Positions 56,301 to 64,000 of a stretch of 64,000 nucleotides of DNA are shown here, one piece after another (position 1 is the stretch's first letter; each line of letters begins with the position of its first letter). Source of the DNA: Aplectana chamaeleonis (lineage: Eukaryota > Nematoda > Chromadorea > Rhabditida > Cosmocercidae). Under the pieces are notes generated by a model, which ran no database searches, was not told the DNA's origin, and was given only the letters and a program-made list of their open reading frames with translations. The stretch spans positions 186,001 through 250,000 of the forward strand of contig JAPDOI010000718.1 in assembly GCA_029168955.1 (NCBI GenBank), given 5' to 3'. A program made the translations under genes and the position numbers.

Positions 56301-59300
56301 TGTCGCGAGGTGTTGGAATATTATGCGAAATCCGATGCATCATATGCGCGCTTATTACAATCACTCACACACACACACACACACATACGCAAAGCACACT
56401 GGTTTCGCGGGACGTAAACAATTCTCCTGCACTCTAATGACATTCTGATAGGAAACAGAAATCTGGGATTCGTCAAATACGCCTGGATATATCCTCACCC
56501 CAAAGTACAAACACCTCAAACTGTTTAAACCCATGTCCCGAACTGCACGGATTTTAAAGGCAGAAGACACCCAAAGAATTAATTTTCAGATTTCTTGCTC
56601 ATCTTAGAGGGAGTCACACGCTGATCACAGTGGTACCTCTGAAATCGTCCAAAACCCCCTCTGAAGAGAGTTATGGCTCTTCAAAGATGCCTAGATTTTG
56701 AGGGTGAAAAATTGGTGGACGAGTTGTCTCAGGCCTGTATTTCTCTTCATTCGCAATCGTTGCGCGAGAGCGAGCCAGGATAAGGAGACAGACCGGTAAT
56801 GGACCGAAGAACGACGACTTGTTGAAATTCATCCACCCATCGAGCCGCTATCGAGTCCGAAAATCTGTTAGGGGGTCGGGCCTGTGGTGGTTAGCGAAGG
56901 GGGTCGGGCCTGTGGTGGTCGCTTATACCTCGCCTATTCGGAGGAAATGAGATCTGGCATTTGGCACGTGTTATACAGGAGGAGTCTCCTACACAATTAC
57001 ATGAAAATCTCAGAATTCATATCTGAGGGTGTACTGTGCCTTTAAGGCCTGATTGAGGGCCCTGGATATATTGGGAGTGTTCAGGACAAATATCATATTC
57101 GAGTTCGACTCAAAAATGGGTTTGTTTAGTCGTGTGTAACGAATGGTGAAGAAACAGCGAAGAAAAACGCTCAGAATAAGCTAAAATAGCGGTTTTTAAC
57201 GTAAGTACAGGTTCAGGGCACGCACGAGTTTACACGCACTGCTAGTTTTCGCAAGCGTGCGCCAATGAAAAATGTGCCCGAATCGATCAGGCTGGACGTG
57301 GCGGAGTTGCTTGGCAATTTTCCATCGCTCGTCATAACGGGGCGTGGCGGGCTTAGCAGGCGTACTGGGCTTACGGAATCTTCACTTCGCAGCCATTTTT
57401 ATTGACTTCTGGCCCGTTTTCGCTGCATTTTTGACCCTCTCCTTCCAGCATCCGTCAGCACAGTGTTTATACTAGGTACTCGAAAAAGATTTACGTGAGC
57501 ACTGCTTTCAAAGTCTTTGGCGTTATCTGATCGGTGTTCTGGGTCGTTGGAAGGGTAATTAGGAGCACCAATTTTGGTGATCACTAAGCGCTTTTTGGAG
57601 GCCGGGTGTCTTTGAGAGCGTAGACGGTCTTTCAAAGGAAGGGAAGGGCTATAGTGGGACCCGCATAATCCAGTGGATGGAAAGGGGTAGCTGAATCGCC
57701 TCTTTTCCCTCATCCTTGACCAAAACTTTTAGCTGCACCCCATATCGCTTTCCAGAATCTGACAAATTTCTCTTACCGCAAAGCATGCCCCGTCAACTCT
57801 GGCCATGCTGACGACACCGGAAAGCCACTGTTGAATCACCGCATGAATCAGGGTCACATGGGCCAGTGTGTAGGAAGGGTGCTCAACGAGGCGGTCCTGA
57901 ACGGATTTTCGAGTCAGTCAAATTGATCTATCTTGAATCTATAGGCTGTTAGGTTCACAATGTCCACACCTGTAGGGTGATGAGTCCAAGAGCGGAATGG
58001 GAGGATGCCCTGATGGGTGCTGAGATTATCCGCAGGGCTTCAAGCGGATACGGGAAACCGGTCCATTGTGACATCAGGGAAACAGCCTAAAGTTGGTTAT
58101 AACAAAAAAAACTCGTTGCAAACGGAGCAGAATTCAAAATTTGAGTCTACCTTCGACGCCTCCTGGTATATCCACTGATGTTTTTCACGTTTGAAATTCT
58201 TATTCAGTGAAAAAACAATTTCCACCGCTGGAATGTCCACGCCGTCGACTGATGTCTTGTTATGAATCAACGTCTCTGCCTGAATATTGCATTGAAAAAA
58301 TTTAATTGGATCCTGAAAATCGGACAAGACAATGAGTTCCAGTTGATAGAAAATAGCCACCACAGTAGAACTTAGGTGTTCCAACACGTTCACGACTGTT
58401 TCGACAGGTGTGTGCTGTTACCTTGTCAACACATGTAATCTGTCGCGAACATGTTTGAGTTCGTCCAAAAGGGACTGTCCGCCCACGCGGCCGGCTTGCG
58501 TGTCGTGCGGCGGTCGCGAAGCGGTCGCGAAGCGCACCGACCGCGTAGGCGGACAGTTCTATCCGGAAAGACTTTAACTGAATACCTGAGTTTCACTGTG
58601 GCGGCTATTTTATAACAACTGGAAATTGAAAACCGGTGCAAATTAGTAATTCATCAAAATAACCTTTTCAAATCCTGCGAATGCCATCTGTTCAGCAGAC
58701 AGCGGGACGGTTCGGTCAAAGCAGGTGACGTCACCTGACACCACCTTTGTCGCCGCATTCGATCGCACATGGCCGGCTGGCGTGAACCGGACACACAGGT
58801 CCATCGTGGCCTGAAATTCAAAAACGCGGTTGAAATAAACACTTTGCCGTGGTTTCTCTCTCTGGACAATTACTAGCTTTGGGAGGAAATGAATTCGCAG
58901 AATCCCGCCCCCAGCAACAGTACAGCAACTACTGTTGCCAGTTCAAAAACTGCTGTTGGCAAGATATCAATGGTAGTACGTGAAGTGCATGAGATTCGGC
59001 AACAGGAGCCGAACTGTCACCTAGCTTCTTTTCCTGTTTTTTTCGGCTCGGAGCCTGTAGTTGTACAGGATGTTTAGTGGCTAAGTAACTCAACTAGCCT
59101 TCGAAAAGTATTCGAATCGCCTTTAAGGTCTCTGAGGTAGTGCCCCCACCGAAAACAAAAGCCTAGTTTTCAATTATTTTTCCCAGTCAATAGTCGGCTA
59201 CGAGCCGACTGCAGTAGGAACTGGAGCCGAACCACAAATTGGCTCCCGTCTCATATCTATCATCCTAAAGGTCAATAATGTCGCTATCCTGCCAACATCA

Positions 59301-60431
59301 GTTGCGCCTGTCTCTGTGCCCCGCATGGCTTTAGCAATTGCAGTTGTCATCCTAGAGGTTGCAGAGTATGGTTCATTTCGGAGCAGATTTGTTCGTCGGA
59401 TTGTGTATGCTTGAGCAGTCTGCGTCTCTGCGTGTTCATGTATCTGGCGCGCAGTGTCTATGACCTGTGTAGAATTGATTAATCCGACAAACCATTCTTT
59501 CGTGACAAAAAAAAAATTATTCAAGATTATTGATGAAGCGCGTGGTAGAGTTTGAATCGTTCTAAGATGTATCGTGGGATTCCTGCGATGCGCCAGTTAA
59601 CACCAACCTGCTGCTGAATGATCCACTATTTGATCACCAACCGCAGAAAACTTGGCAAAGGTTTCTGTCTCTATGATGAAAGTATCGGAGCACCAGTACA
59701 TGAAAAGGGTGAAGTCTGGGACGGGGTAACTGTGAGGCTATTCTATTCAAAGCCCTGTCGAGTTTGCATTCCATAGCGAACTGTTGAAGAAGTCGTTATC
59801 GCTAAGGAATGCATAAGCGAAAGTGTCCTTGATAGAATACTCCAATGCTCAACTAGTCCCCAGCTCCGCCCTTTTTGTGTACTAGAGCACGGGGTTTGCA
59901 GAAAGTAAGAAATATACCCTATTTGTGGGGCTATCCAGTGACGGGAACAGTCTCTTCGCCGATCCGGCTGTCAACAGGGTTCCTACCATGATTGGGGCAT
60001 TCCGATTCCATCGTGGGGCGATCTGAAACTTCGGAAAATACACGAGTTGGAATAGAAAAATTGATAACTGTATGTATAGTTAGGCTCTTGGCTTGCTTCC
60101 TCAAGAAAAAACAATTAAATCTCATCCGCGGCTGACGAGGGCGACCTCGTGCGCCGGCCTTTTAATCGATCCAGGCCGAGGGAAGAACGCAGCTGATCAG
60201 CTTACCATACTGCCAGCCGCCGTTGAGATTTTAATCGCCGGCGCCAGCCGCGGGTGAGATTTGAATGTTCAATCTTGAGGAAGCAAGCCACGGAACTAAA
60301 TGCGCACATTTGTATCTGGATAAATGATAAATCACCTGCGAGTATGTGAAGTCCTTGTTATCCACCGATGTGAACTTTTGCACATCCACTCGTAGGCTAG
60401 TGCCCTGAACAGAATACTGATGAAGTTCTAT
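41386..60431 (-). CDS. M1 aminopeptidase-like protein lacking the zinc site, 5' end missing
   Basis: Thirteen minus-strand exons join in phase: 60336-60431, 59918-60022, 58664-58810, 58151-58312, 57970-58086, 57777-57896, 47561-47707, 46680-46772, 46532-46616, 46371-46453, 45646-45807, 42716-42880 (or up to 42943) and 41386-41538 with the stop. About 545-565 residues result. M1 landmarks: SAKRLFPSLDSPTNR stands where FPCFDEP is usual, GFPYPLEAL matches the edge of the catalytic domain, ASSHSALGLI stands for the GAMEN motif, and IHAVIQQW stands for HEXXH-QW, leaving only the first histidine. The third zinc ligand region WLNEGFA is VDGACFA, so the glutamate is lost too. Later exons fit the C-terminal domains (LVAVTDKS, STAMVVYD). 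The protein is probably a non-catalytic member. Some linker exons appear to be missing between 60336 and 60022 and between 45646 and 42880, and the N-terminus with any signal or membrane segment was not found. Intron sizes range from about 60 bases to 9.9 kb. Confidence 0.82.
41612..41731. repeat. Palindromic element with GGGCGTGGC arms
   Basis: AAAGCGGGCGTGGCCAGAAT at 41628 faces TGTCGCCACGCCCATCAGGG ending near 41725. Other copies of GCCACGCCC occur at 41940 and 42308. It lies in the last intron of the M1-like gene. Confidence 0.55.
42985..45190. repeat. Large inverted arrangement of family D/F repeats in an M1-gene intron
   Basis: The block GCTCGCGGCGGGATACTG to ACTTCCCTTGTSAG occurs in reverse at 43449-43575 and forward at 44448-44555, around about 0.8 kb of family D units. 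Outside both lie GC-rich tracts with many copies of GCGATCCGCCCGC or its reverse, and CCGCACCTA.TGTCTGAG at both ends (near 43365 in reverse, 45179 forward). It may be one composite element of about 2 kb. No coding. Confidence 0.6.
45810..46370. repeat. AT-rich low-complexity intron
   Basis: AAATAAATAAAT-type sequence grades into degenerate AATTGATT-rich sequence between exons 45646-45807 and 46371-46453. Nothing else is seen. Confidence 0.8.
46915..47049. mobile_element. Small MITE with TAA duplication (Tourist-like)
   Basis: Ends GGGGTCGTTTATACTCCCG and, reversed, GGCGTCGTTTATACTTCCG form an inverted pair over about 40 bases. TAA flanks both sides (46912-46914, 47050-47052), as in PIF/Harbinger-type MITEs. 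135 bp, in an intron of the M1-like gene. Confidence 0.8.
47130..47460. repeat. Tract of CGGCTATTTCGCGG repeats
   Basis: Variants of TTTCTCGGCTATTTCGCGGC recur at 47132-47158, 47359-47412 and 47420-47460 with unique DNA between. Similar short-period tracts are frequent in rhabditid introns. No function is apparent. Confidence 0.6.
48631..49133. mobile_element. Foldback element with arms of about 190 bp
   Basis: The left arm begins ACTACAGTTTACCGCAATGT at 48631, and the right arm ends with its reverse complement at 49133. The match includes GTGGAAGACGCCAGATTTCA, TTATCGATCGA and AGGGGCTA-type sequence near the loop. The loop is about 120 bases. It lies in the long M1-gene intron. Confidence 0.9.
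49374..49653 (+). mobile_element. MITE family C, copy 3
   Basis: It is 280 bp with TA on both sides (49372-49373, 49654-49655). Ends are CTGTGCTTATCTGGGTTAAA and, reversed, CTGTGCCTACCTGGGTCAAA. It is inserted in a family D repeat, and the uninterrupted version of that repeat is at about 48173-48197 on the other strand. Confidence 0.95.
50692..51234. mobile_element. TTAA-type non-autonomous element, family A/R
   Basis: Ends TTAAAGGCAGTGGTCGCGAT at 50693 and, reversed, TTAAAGGCAGTGGTCACGAT at 51234. The interior contains GGTGGACGAGCATACCCC, related to R1. A fragment of the same right end is at 8.56-8.75 kb. Confidence 0.8.
52167..52636. mobile_element. Element of the GTGTCCGAAT family, copy 2
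   Basis: The ends GTCTGTCCGAATGGGACTGT and, reversed, GTCTGTTCGAACGAGACTA are weakly matched, with AAGCGGTC/AAGCGGCC close inside both. The interior is a run of GCGACTCTACCGCGACTGCC-type units. No coding. Confidence 0.55.
54631..55725. repeat. Minisatellite of 21-bp units, about 52 copies
   Basis: Three main unit types alternate: CACTCCCACTGGGGTCCTGC plus A, CACTCCCACTGGGGACCTGC plus G, and CACTTTCTATGACGTCCTGC plus A. Blocks of several units recur (for example the run with CTGCTTTTTCCCACTGGGGT near 54798, 55131 and 55367), showing a higher-order pattern. Because 21 is a multiple of three and the units lack stops in several frames, long frames are open on both strands (plus: repeated TGVLHTP; minus: repeated GSVQDPS). 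It lies in the long intron of the M1-like gene. Confidence 0.97.
56554..57044 (+). mobile_element. TTAA-type element, family R1, copy 4
   Basis: It begins TTAAAGGCAGAAGACACCC at 56554 and ends GTACTGTGCCTTTAA at 57044. It shares GGTGGACGAGTTGTCTCAGG with the copies at 31.8 and 32.3 kb. It contains a short direct duplication of GGGGGTCGGGCCTGTGGTGG near 56873-56920. Confidence 0.7.
58460..58568. mobile_element. Short palindrome of the GTGTCCGAAT family, copy 3
   Basis: TTCGTCCAAAAGGGACTGTC and CGCCCACGCGGCCGG at the left face their reverse (CCGCGTAGGCGGACAGTTCT, ATCCGGAA) at the right. GCGGTCGCGAAGCGGTCGCG forms the centre. It lies in the 351-base intron between exons 58151-58312 and 58664-58810. 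Confidence 0.65.
59023..59917 (-). other. Intronic stretch with unassigned open frames
   Basis: On the minus strand, 59200-59460 reads DTARQIHEHAETQTAQAYTI and onward, and 59640-59705 reads FTLFMYWCSDTFIIETETFA and onward. Both look more protein-like than random, but their phases do not join to each other or to the flanking M1 exons, which already join in phase without them. They may be a relic of a mobile element or of another gene. I do not recognise the family. Confidence 0.3.
60089..60290. mobile_element. MITE-like inverted repeat in the M1-gene intron
   Basis: TGGCTT GCTTCCTCAAGA at 60089 (18 bases) is repeated in reverse at 60273-60290, and CTCATCCGCGGCTG near 60121 has its reverse near 60245-60258. 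About 200 bp, non-coding, between exons 60336-60431 and 59918-60022. Confidence 0.7.
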
Positions 60432-60671
60432 CTTGAAAAACAAATATTCAGGAATCAAAAAAGTTGAAGGTCCAGGATTTTACGAAAAAAACTTCCACAA
60501 ACTCATTGAAAAATTCCAAAAATGTGATCAATCTACCTCGTTTCCAGGACATATTTGAAGTTAGCGCTCTGGTTTAAGAAACCTACTGCGATGTCGCAGC
60601 TGCAGCATAGCGGACACCGAACGCGACACGATGCGACGTCGCGCACGTAGAGGTTCTCTATACTACTACCA

Positions 60672-60793
<122 letters not shown>

Positions 60794-60927
60794 TGGGTGC
60801 CAATCAATATATCGATCCTTCATCAAGCTAATATCAGCCTTGGTGCAAAACTTAATAGTAAGCCGATCAGGATATCAATCAATTTATCGATTTTCTGAAC
60901 AATTGAAAATGTAAGACTCGATATAGT

Positions 60928-61354
60928 TGTATTAGGTGTGTGTATGAATCGGCCGAACAAATCGATATAGGTAGGTTCGTAAACCAATAAATATGTCGAT
61001 CCGCAAGGGCGTAGCTATAAGTGGGAACCATTGGTGCCAAAATCGCTCCAGCCGCGAAGCGGCTGGAGAGGTTTGGTTTTTCGTTATAAGCTATCGCGAC
61101 TATCGCGAGAACAACAAGGAGAAGACCTAGGGGAGACCGGGCAAGACCGGGCTCCTTCACAATGAAGCGATAACACGGAAGAACAAACAACTTGAATGTG
61201 ATACTGTGATCATTTATGTTTTGTTATTGTGTGATATGAAAATGAACGCTACCCTATAAAAGGGTTAGCTCGGTGTGCATACTTCACTTGTGAATAAATC
61301 GCTTCCCCTCGACGGCCTCGATACAGCAGCAAAGCCCAGAAGCGGGCTTCTACA
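60928..61354 (+). mobile_element. 5' LTR of a BEL/Pao retrotransposon (left edge uncertain)
   Basis: The right edge is set by CTTCTACA at 61347-61354, directly before the primer-binding site. TATAAAAGG at 61255-61263 is the likely promoter and AATAAA at 61293-61298 the poly(A) signal, the usual LTR order. The left edge cannot be fixed because the 3' LTR is outside the window. 60928 (TGTATTAGG) is a guess that gives a normal length. Confidence 0.55.
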
Positions 61355-61370
61355 TGGTGCATCGGCCGTG
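61355..61370 (+). promoter_or_regulatory. Primer-binding site, probably tRNA-Gly
   Basis: TGGTGCATCGGCCGTG fits the complement of the 3' end of glycine tRNA (TGGTGCATTGGCCGGG from memory) at 14 of 16 positions. It immediately follows the LTR end, where a reverse transcription primer site is expected. Confidence 0.65.
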
Positions 61371-61814
61371 TTGAATCTGGGATCGATACGTGTGGCAACT
61401 GGCTGGAATCTAGCACAAGCGCTAGAAGACGTTGGCTCCTGTTGTCTGCCTGGTGGAATTGGCTCGACAACGCTCGATCGATTTGAGCTGGTGCTTGATC
61501 ATTGTGGCTGCTGGTTGGTCGATCAAGGTATCCTAGAAGGTGCGTCTTCAATCTTCACTGTCCTGTGATAAAAGGCTAGATTTGTCCATCGCTCCGTGTG
61601 TCACCTCTGTTTACTGCTATGTCGTTGAGGACTCACAAAGGAAGGGTGTCTCGTACCCAAAATCGGCTCACGAGAGCTGTTAACAGTGCTCCAAAGCTGA
61701 CCGCACGATCCAACGTTGAAGAATCTCGCACTTCACGAGGTGGTGCCCTGTCGTTGAGGACTCATAAGGCGAGAGTAACCAGGTCAAAGAATCTACTCAC
61801 GAGAGCGGTGAGCG

Positions 61815-64000
61815 ATGCTTCCGGATGTCATCGAACAATCAGAGGCGGACGGGTCACGTCTTCCACGAGAGCAGTTAGAGCACCAGCTACTTAAAGTTAA
61901 GCAGTCAATACGAGTGCTTGACGCAGCCATGATTTCGATGGAAGAAGCGATGGATAAGCTCGAGCTTGGATATGAGGGACTCGAAGAAGACGAACGCTCT
62001 ACTGGACTTGAGGATATTCAAGAGTACCAGCTCTCAACAGATGAAGTGATGGAGAAAGCTGAGAGACTGAAGCTGGATCTGCTAGAACACGAAGTTGGAG
62101 TCGAAGTCACACTCCAGCGAATGGAACCACCAGGGATCCAAACAACTGATTTCACAAGGCGACAATCACTGCTCCCAACACTGCCAGTCCCCAACTTTTC
62201 TGGAAGAAACTGGGAATGGGACAACTTCTGGCAAATCTTCAGAACCAATGTTCACGATCAACCGATACCTCCCTTGATGAAATTTAATTATCTGATCAAG
62301 GAACTCCAGGGTGATGTGAAGGAAGCCATTTCGCGTTTTCAAATCACGGAAGCTAACTACATGGAAGCCGTTCAATGGCTGCGGAAGCGCTATGGCAACA
62401 ATGAGACCATCATTGATCAACTCTATAGAAGGCTGGAGAACCTCAAGGCAGAGGGACCGTCCACTCGTCAGCAACGGAAACTCTTGGATCAAATCGCGAC
62501 ATCCATGGCTCAGTTGGCAACAAAAGAAGAAGACGTGAACCAGAGGCAATTGCTCACGCAAATCTTCAGAAAATTCAATGAGCGAATCCAACTGAAAATT
62601 TTAGAGAAGAAATCAGAGCTCAGGAATTCTAAGGATTGGAGCTGGGACAAGTTCTACTCTGAAGTGGACGACATCATCACTAAGAAAGAGATTATCGAAG
62701 AAGCCCAAGCATCATCAGGCAGTACCAGTCGCAACACGATCACTGAAAACGCAGTCACTATGAACTCTTGGAGCAGAAACAGACGACAGTTTCAGCCCTC
62801 CGAATGCCTCTACTGCAAGCAGGCCTCTCACCGTTCGGTCGACTGCCCGACGACACCCCTCAGTCAAAGAACAGCATTCTTCAATCGTAACAGGCTTTGC
62901 AGGAACTGCGGACGTTCGGATCACAATGCCGAAGCTTGTAGCAAGCGAGGATGCAGAATATGTGGACAGAAACACCACACTTCGTTGCACAATCCTCAAC
63001 GTTCTCCTGGACACAACCAAACCGGAGACAACAATCCAAGGCCACAAAGTTACACAACCTCAAGGCAAGCTAGACCCACAACGCAAACCTTCGTTTCAAG
63101 TCATCCCGATGACAACGAAGTCTCATTTCCAGTACAGAACAGTCAAGCCGTGATGCAGATCAGCAAGCAATCTACGCAAAGGGCTCAGCTTCTCACTGGA
63201 TCAGCACAAATAATCGGTCCGATCAAGTCACAGAATACAAGGATTCTTCTTGATACCGGTTCAGAATTGTCATTCATACACTCATCCATAGTGGATGATC
63301 TACAGCTGCCGCGTGTAGGACGTGAACTTCTTCGCCTGAACACTTTTGGATCCAACGAAACAAGAGAAACATATCACGACATCGTATCAGTCAAGCTCAA
63401 AGACATTCAAGGACGCATCTTGGAGTTCAAACTCTATAAGAGCGACGTCATAACTAGTCATGTAGCGACACCATACTATGACATGGAGGATATAAACTTC
63501 ATCAGAGAGAACGGAATTCGGCTCTCACTGTTGCCAGCAAAGGCAACAGATCCTCAGATTTTACTTGGTTGCGACCAACTCTGGCAAGTCATAAAAGATG
63601 GGATTATGAAGCTTCCTTCAGGCCTCCATCTGATTTCAACCTCATTCGGATACATGACGTCTGGAAAGGAGTCTGATGTGACGCAAACCAACGCTCACGT
63701 TCAGCTAACTATGCCCAAAGACGAAGAGCAAAGCAAATGGGAACAGTTCCTTACCTTTGAGTCATCAGGAACAGAGGAGTTTACTGGACCCCATCACCTG
63801 GAGAAACAGCAAATCAACGAGGCAGTGCTGAAGCGCTTTAACGAAACGATCGTCAAAAGGCCAGATGGATATCACGTCCGACTGCCATGGAAGGACAATC
63901 ATGAACATCTTCCAGATAACAGACAAATAGCCGAAGCGAGACTGCAAGGACTCTTTCGCACATGCCAAACCAACTCCCGTTTCCTTGAGGAATACGATCA
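61815..64000 (+). CDS. BEL/Pao Gag-Pol polyprotein, 5' 728 codons (runs off the window)
   Basis: The frame opens at ATG 61815, just after an in-frame TGA, and has no stop to the window end. Residues about 100-270 (LPVPNFSGRNWEWDNFW onward) match the DUF1759-type Gag domain of BEL/Pao elements. Zinc knuckles follow: CLYCKQASHRSVDC at 331-344, CRNCGRSDHNAEAC at 362-375, then a third, CRICGQKHHTSLH. The aspartic protease has its active site in ILLDTGSELSFI, with D at 480. The last part (LGCDQLW, then LPWKDNHEHLPDN) leads into the reverse transcriptase. Gag would package RNA in the cytoplasm and the protease would process the polyprotein. The absence of any break suggests a recent, possibly active copy. 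A short upstream frame (61598-61894) with RTHKGRVSRTQNRLT and a similar repeat RTHKARVTRSKNLLT overlaps it and is unexplained. Confidence 0.93.
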   Translation, partial: MLPDVIEQSEADGSRLPREQLEHQLLKVKQSIRVLDAAMISMEEAMDKLELGYEGLEEDERSTGLEDIQEYQLSTDEVMEKAERLKLDLLEHEVGVEVTLQRMEPPGIQTTDFTRRQSLLPTLPVPNFSGRNWEWDNFWQIFRTNVHDQPIPPLMKFNYLIKELQGDVKEAISRFQITEANYMEAVQWLRKRYGNNETIIDQLYRRLENLKAEGPSTRQQRKLLDQIATSMAQLATKEEDVNQRQLLTQIFRKFNERIQLKILEKKSELRNSKDWSWDKFYSEVDDIITKKEIIEEAQASSGSTSRNTITENAVTMNSWSRNRRQFQPSECLYCKQASHRSVDCPTTPLSQRTAFFNRNRLCRNCGRSDHNAEACSKRGCRICGQKHHTSLHNPQRSPGHNQTGDNNPRPQSYTTSRQARPTTQTFVSSHPDDNEVSFPVQNSQAVMQISKQSTQRAQLLTGSAQIIGPIKSQNTRILLDTGSELSFIHSSIVDDLQLPRVGRELLRLNTFGSNETRETYHDIVSVKLKDIQGRILEFKLYKSDVITSHVATPYYDMEDINFIRENGIRLSLLPAKATDPQILLGCDQLWQVIKDGIMKLPSGLHLISTSFGYMTSGKESDVTQTNAHVQLTMPKDEEQSKWEQFLTFESSGTEEFTGPHHLEKQQINEAVLKRFNETIVKRPDGYHVRLPWKDNHEHLPDNRQIAEARLQGLFRTCQTNSRFLEEYD

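Larger units (their letters stand above)
47708..57776. other. 10-kb intron of the M1-like gene
   Basis: Exon 57777-57896 ends in phase 0 at GCG/GTAAGAG and exon 47561-47707 starts in phase 0 after TTTTCAG, and the two encode adjacent parts of the M1 fold. The interval therefore reads as one intron. It holds family D repeats (47.9-48.45, 49.2-50.0, 53.3-53.6 kb), a foldback (48.63-49.13), a family C MITE (49.37-49.65), TTAA elements (50.69-51.23, 56.55-57.04), a GTCTGTCCGAA element (52.17-52.64), a 21-bp minisatellite (54.63-55.73) and CA-repeats near 55925-55951 and 56363-56385. No further exon was recognised. Confidence 0.65.

Noticed and set aside
60510..60545. Possible extra M1 exon (SANFKYVLETR)
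   Set aside because: Its end phase does not match exon 60336-60431; joining gives an immediate stop.
60879..61190. Minus-strand frame with a hydrophobic run, possible first exon of the M1-like gene
   Set aside because: It is antisense in the probable LTR and has no convincing splice donor in phase with exon 60336-60431.

Overview
The window looks like nuclear DNA of a parasitic roundworm, most likely a strongylid close to the hookworms. The main evidence is a nematode cuticle collagen gene with one short intron, many exons bounded by the TTTCAG-type acceptors nematodes use, RTE-type LINE fragments of a kind common in hookworm genomes, mariner elements (one resembling the hookworm mariner called bandit), and an 18-base match to the nematode spliced leader SL1. 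No species can be fixed from the sequence alone.

Three host genes can be supported. (1) A seven-transmembrane receptor-like gene on the minus strand, about 4.16-9.43 kb, with exons that join in phase. (2) A complete two-exon cuticle collagen of 305 residues on the plus strand, 25.15-26.15 kb, with a TATA box and a polyadenylation signal. (3) A large minus-strand gene, 41.39-60.43 kb, 13 exons, encoding an M1 aminopeptidase-like protein that has lost most of its zinc ligands and is therefore probably a pseudo-peptidase. Its 5' end lies upstream and was not found. The genes are unrelated, lie far apart, and show no operon structure.

Most of the rest is transposon-derived. Left part (0-24.8 kb): two RTE LINE fragments (0-0.6 and 11.4-13.0 kb), a different LINE relic (13.1-14.1 kb), a bandit-like mariner (2.5-3.8 kb), a Tc1-like element (18.3-19.9 kb), an irritans-type mariner (23.0-24.8 kb), and many short non-autonomous inverted-repeat elements (MITEs and foldbacks). 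Several are nested, and for several the unoccupied target is present elsewhere in the same window, so the order of insertion can be read directly. Middle (26-41 kb): more MITEs, a 2.1-kb inverted-repeat element, a third mariner split by a foldback with 361-base arms, a Mutator-like foldback with an 11-bp duplication, and a 5'-truncated LINE with a 19-bp target duplication. Right part: the M1-like gene has introns crowded with dispersed repeats, a 0.5-kb foldback and a 1.1-kb minisatellite of 21-bp units. The window ends in the 5' part of an apparently intact BEL/Pao LTR retrotransposon (LTR, primer-binding site, Gag, zinc knuckles, aspartic protease), cut by the window edge.

The most unusual item is an SL1-like segment followed by twelve 24-bp repeats, all carried inside one terminal-inverted-repeat element that sits in an RTE LINE (11.80-12.62 kb).
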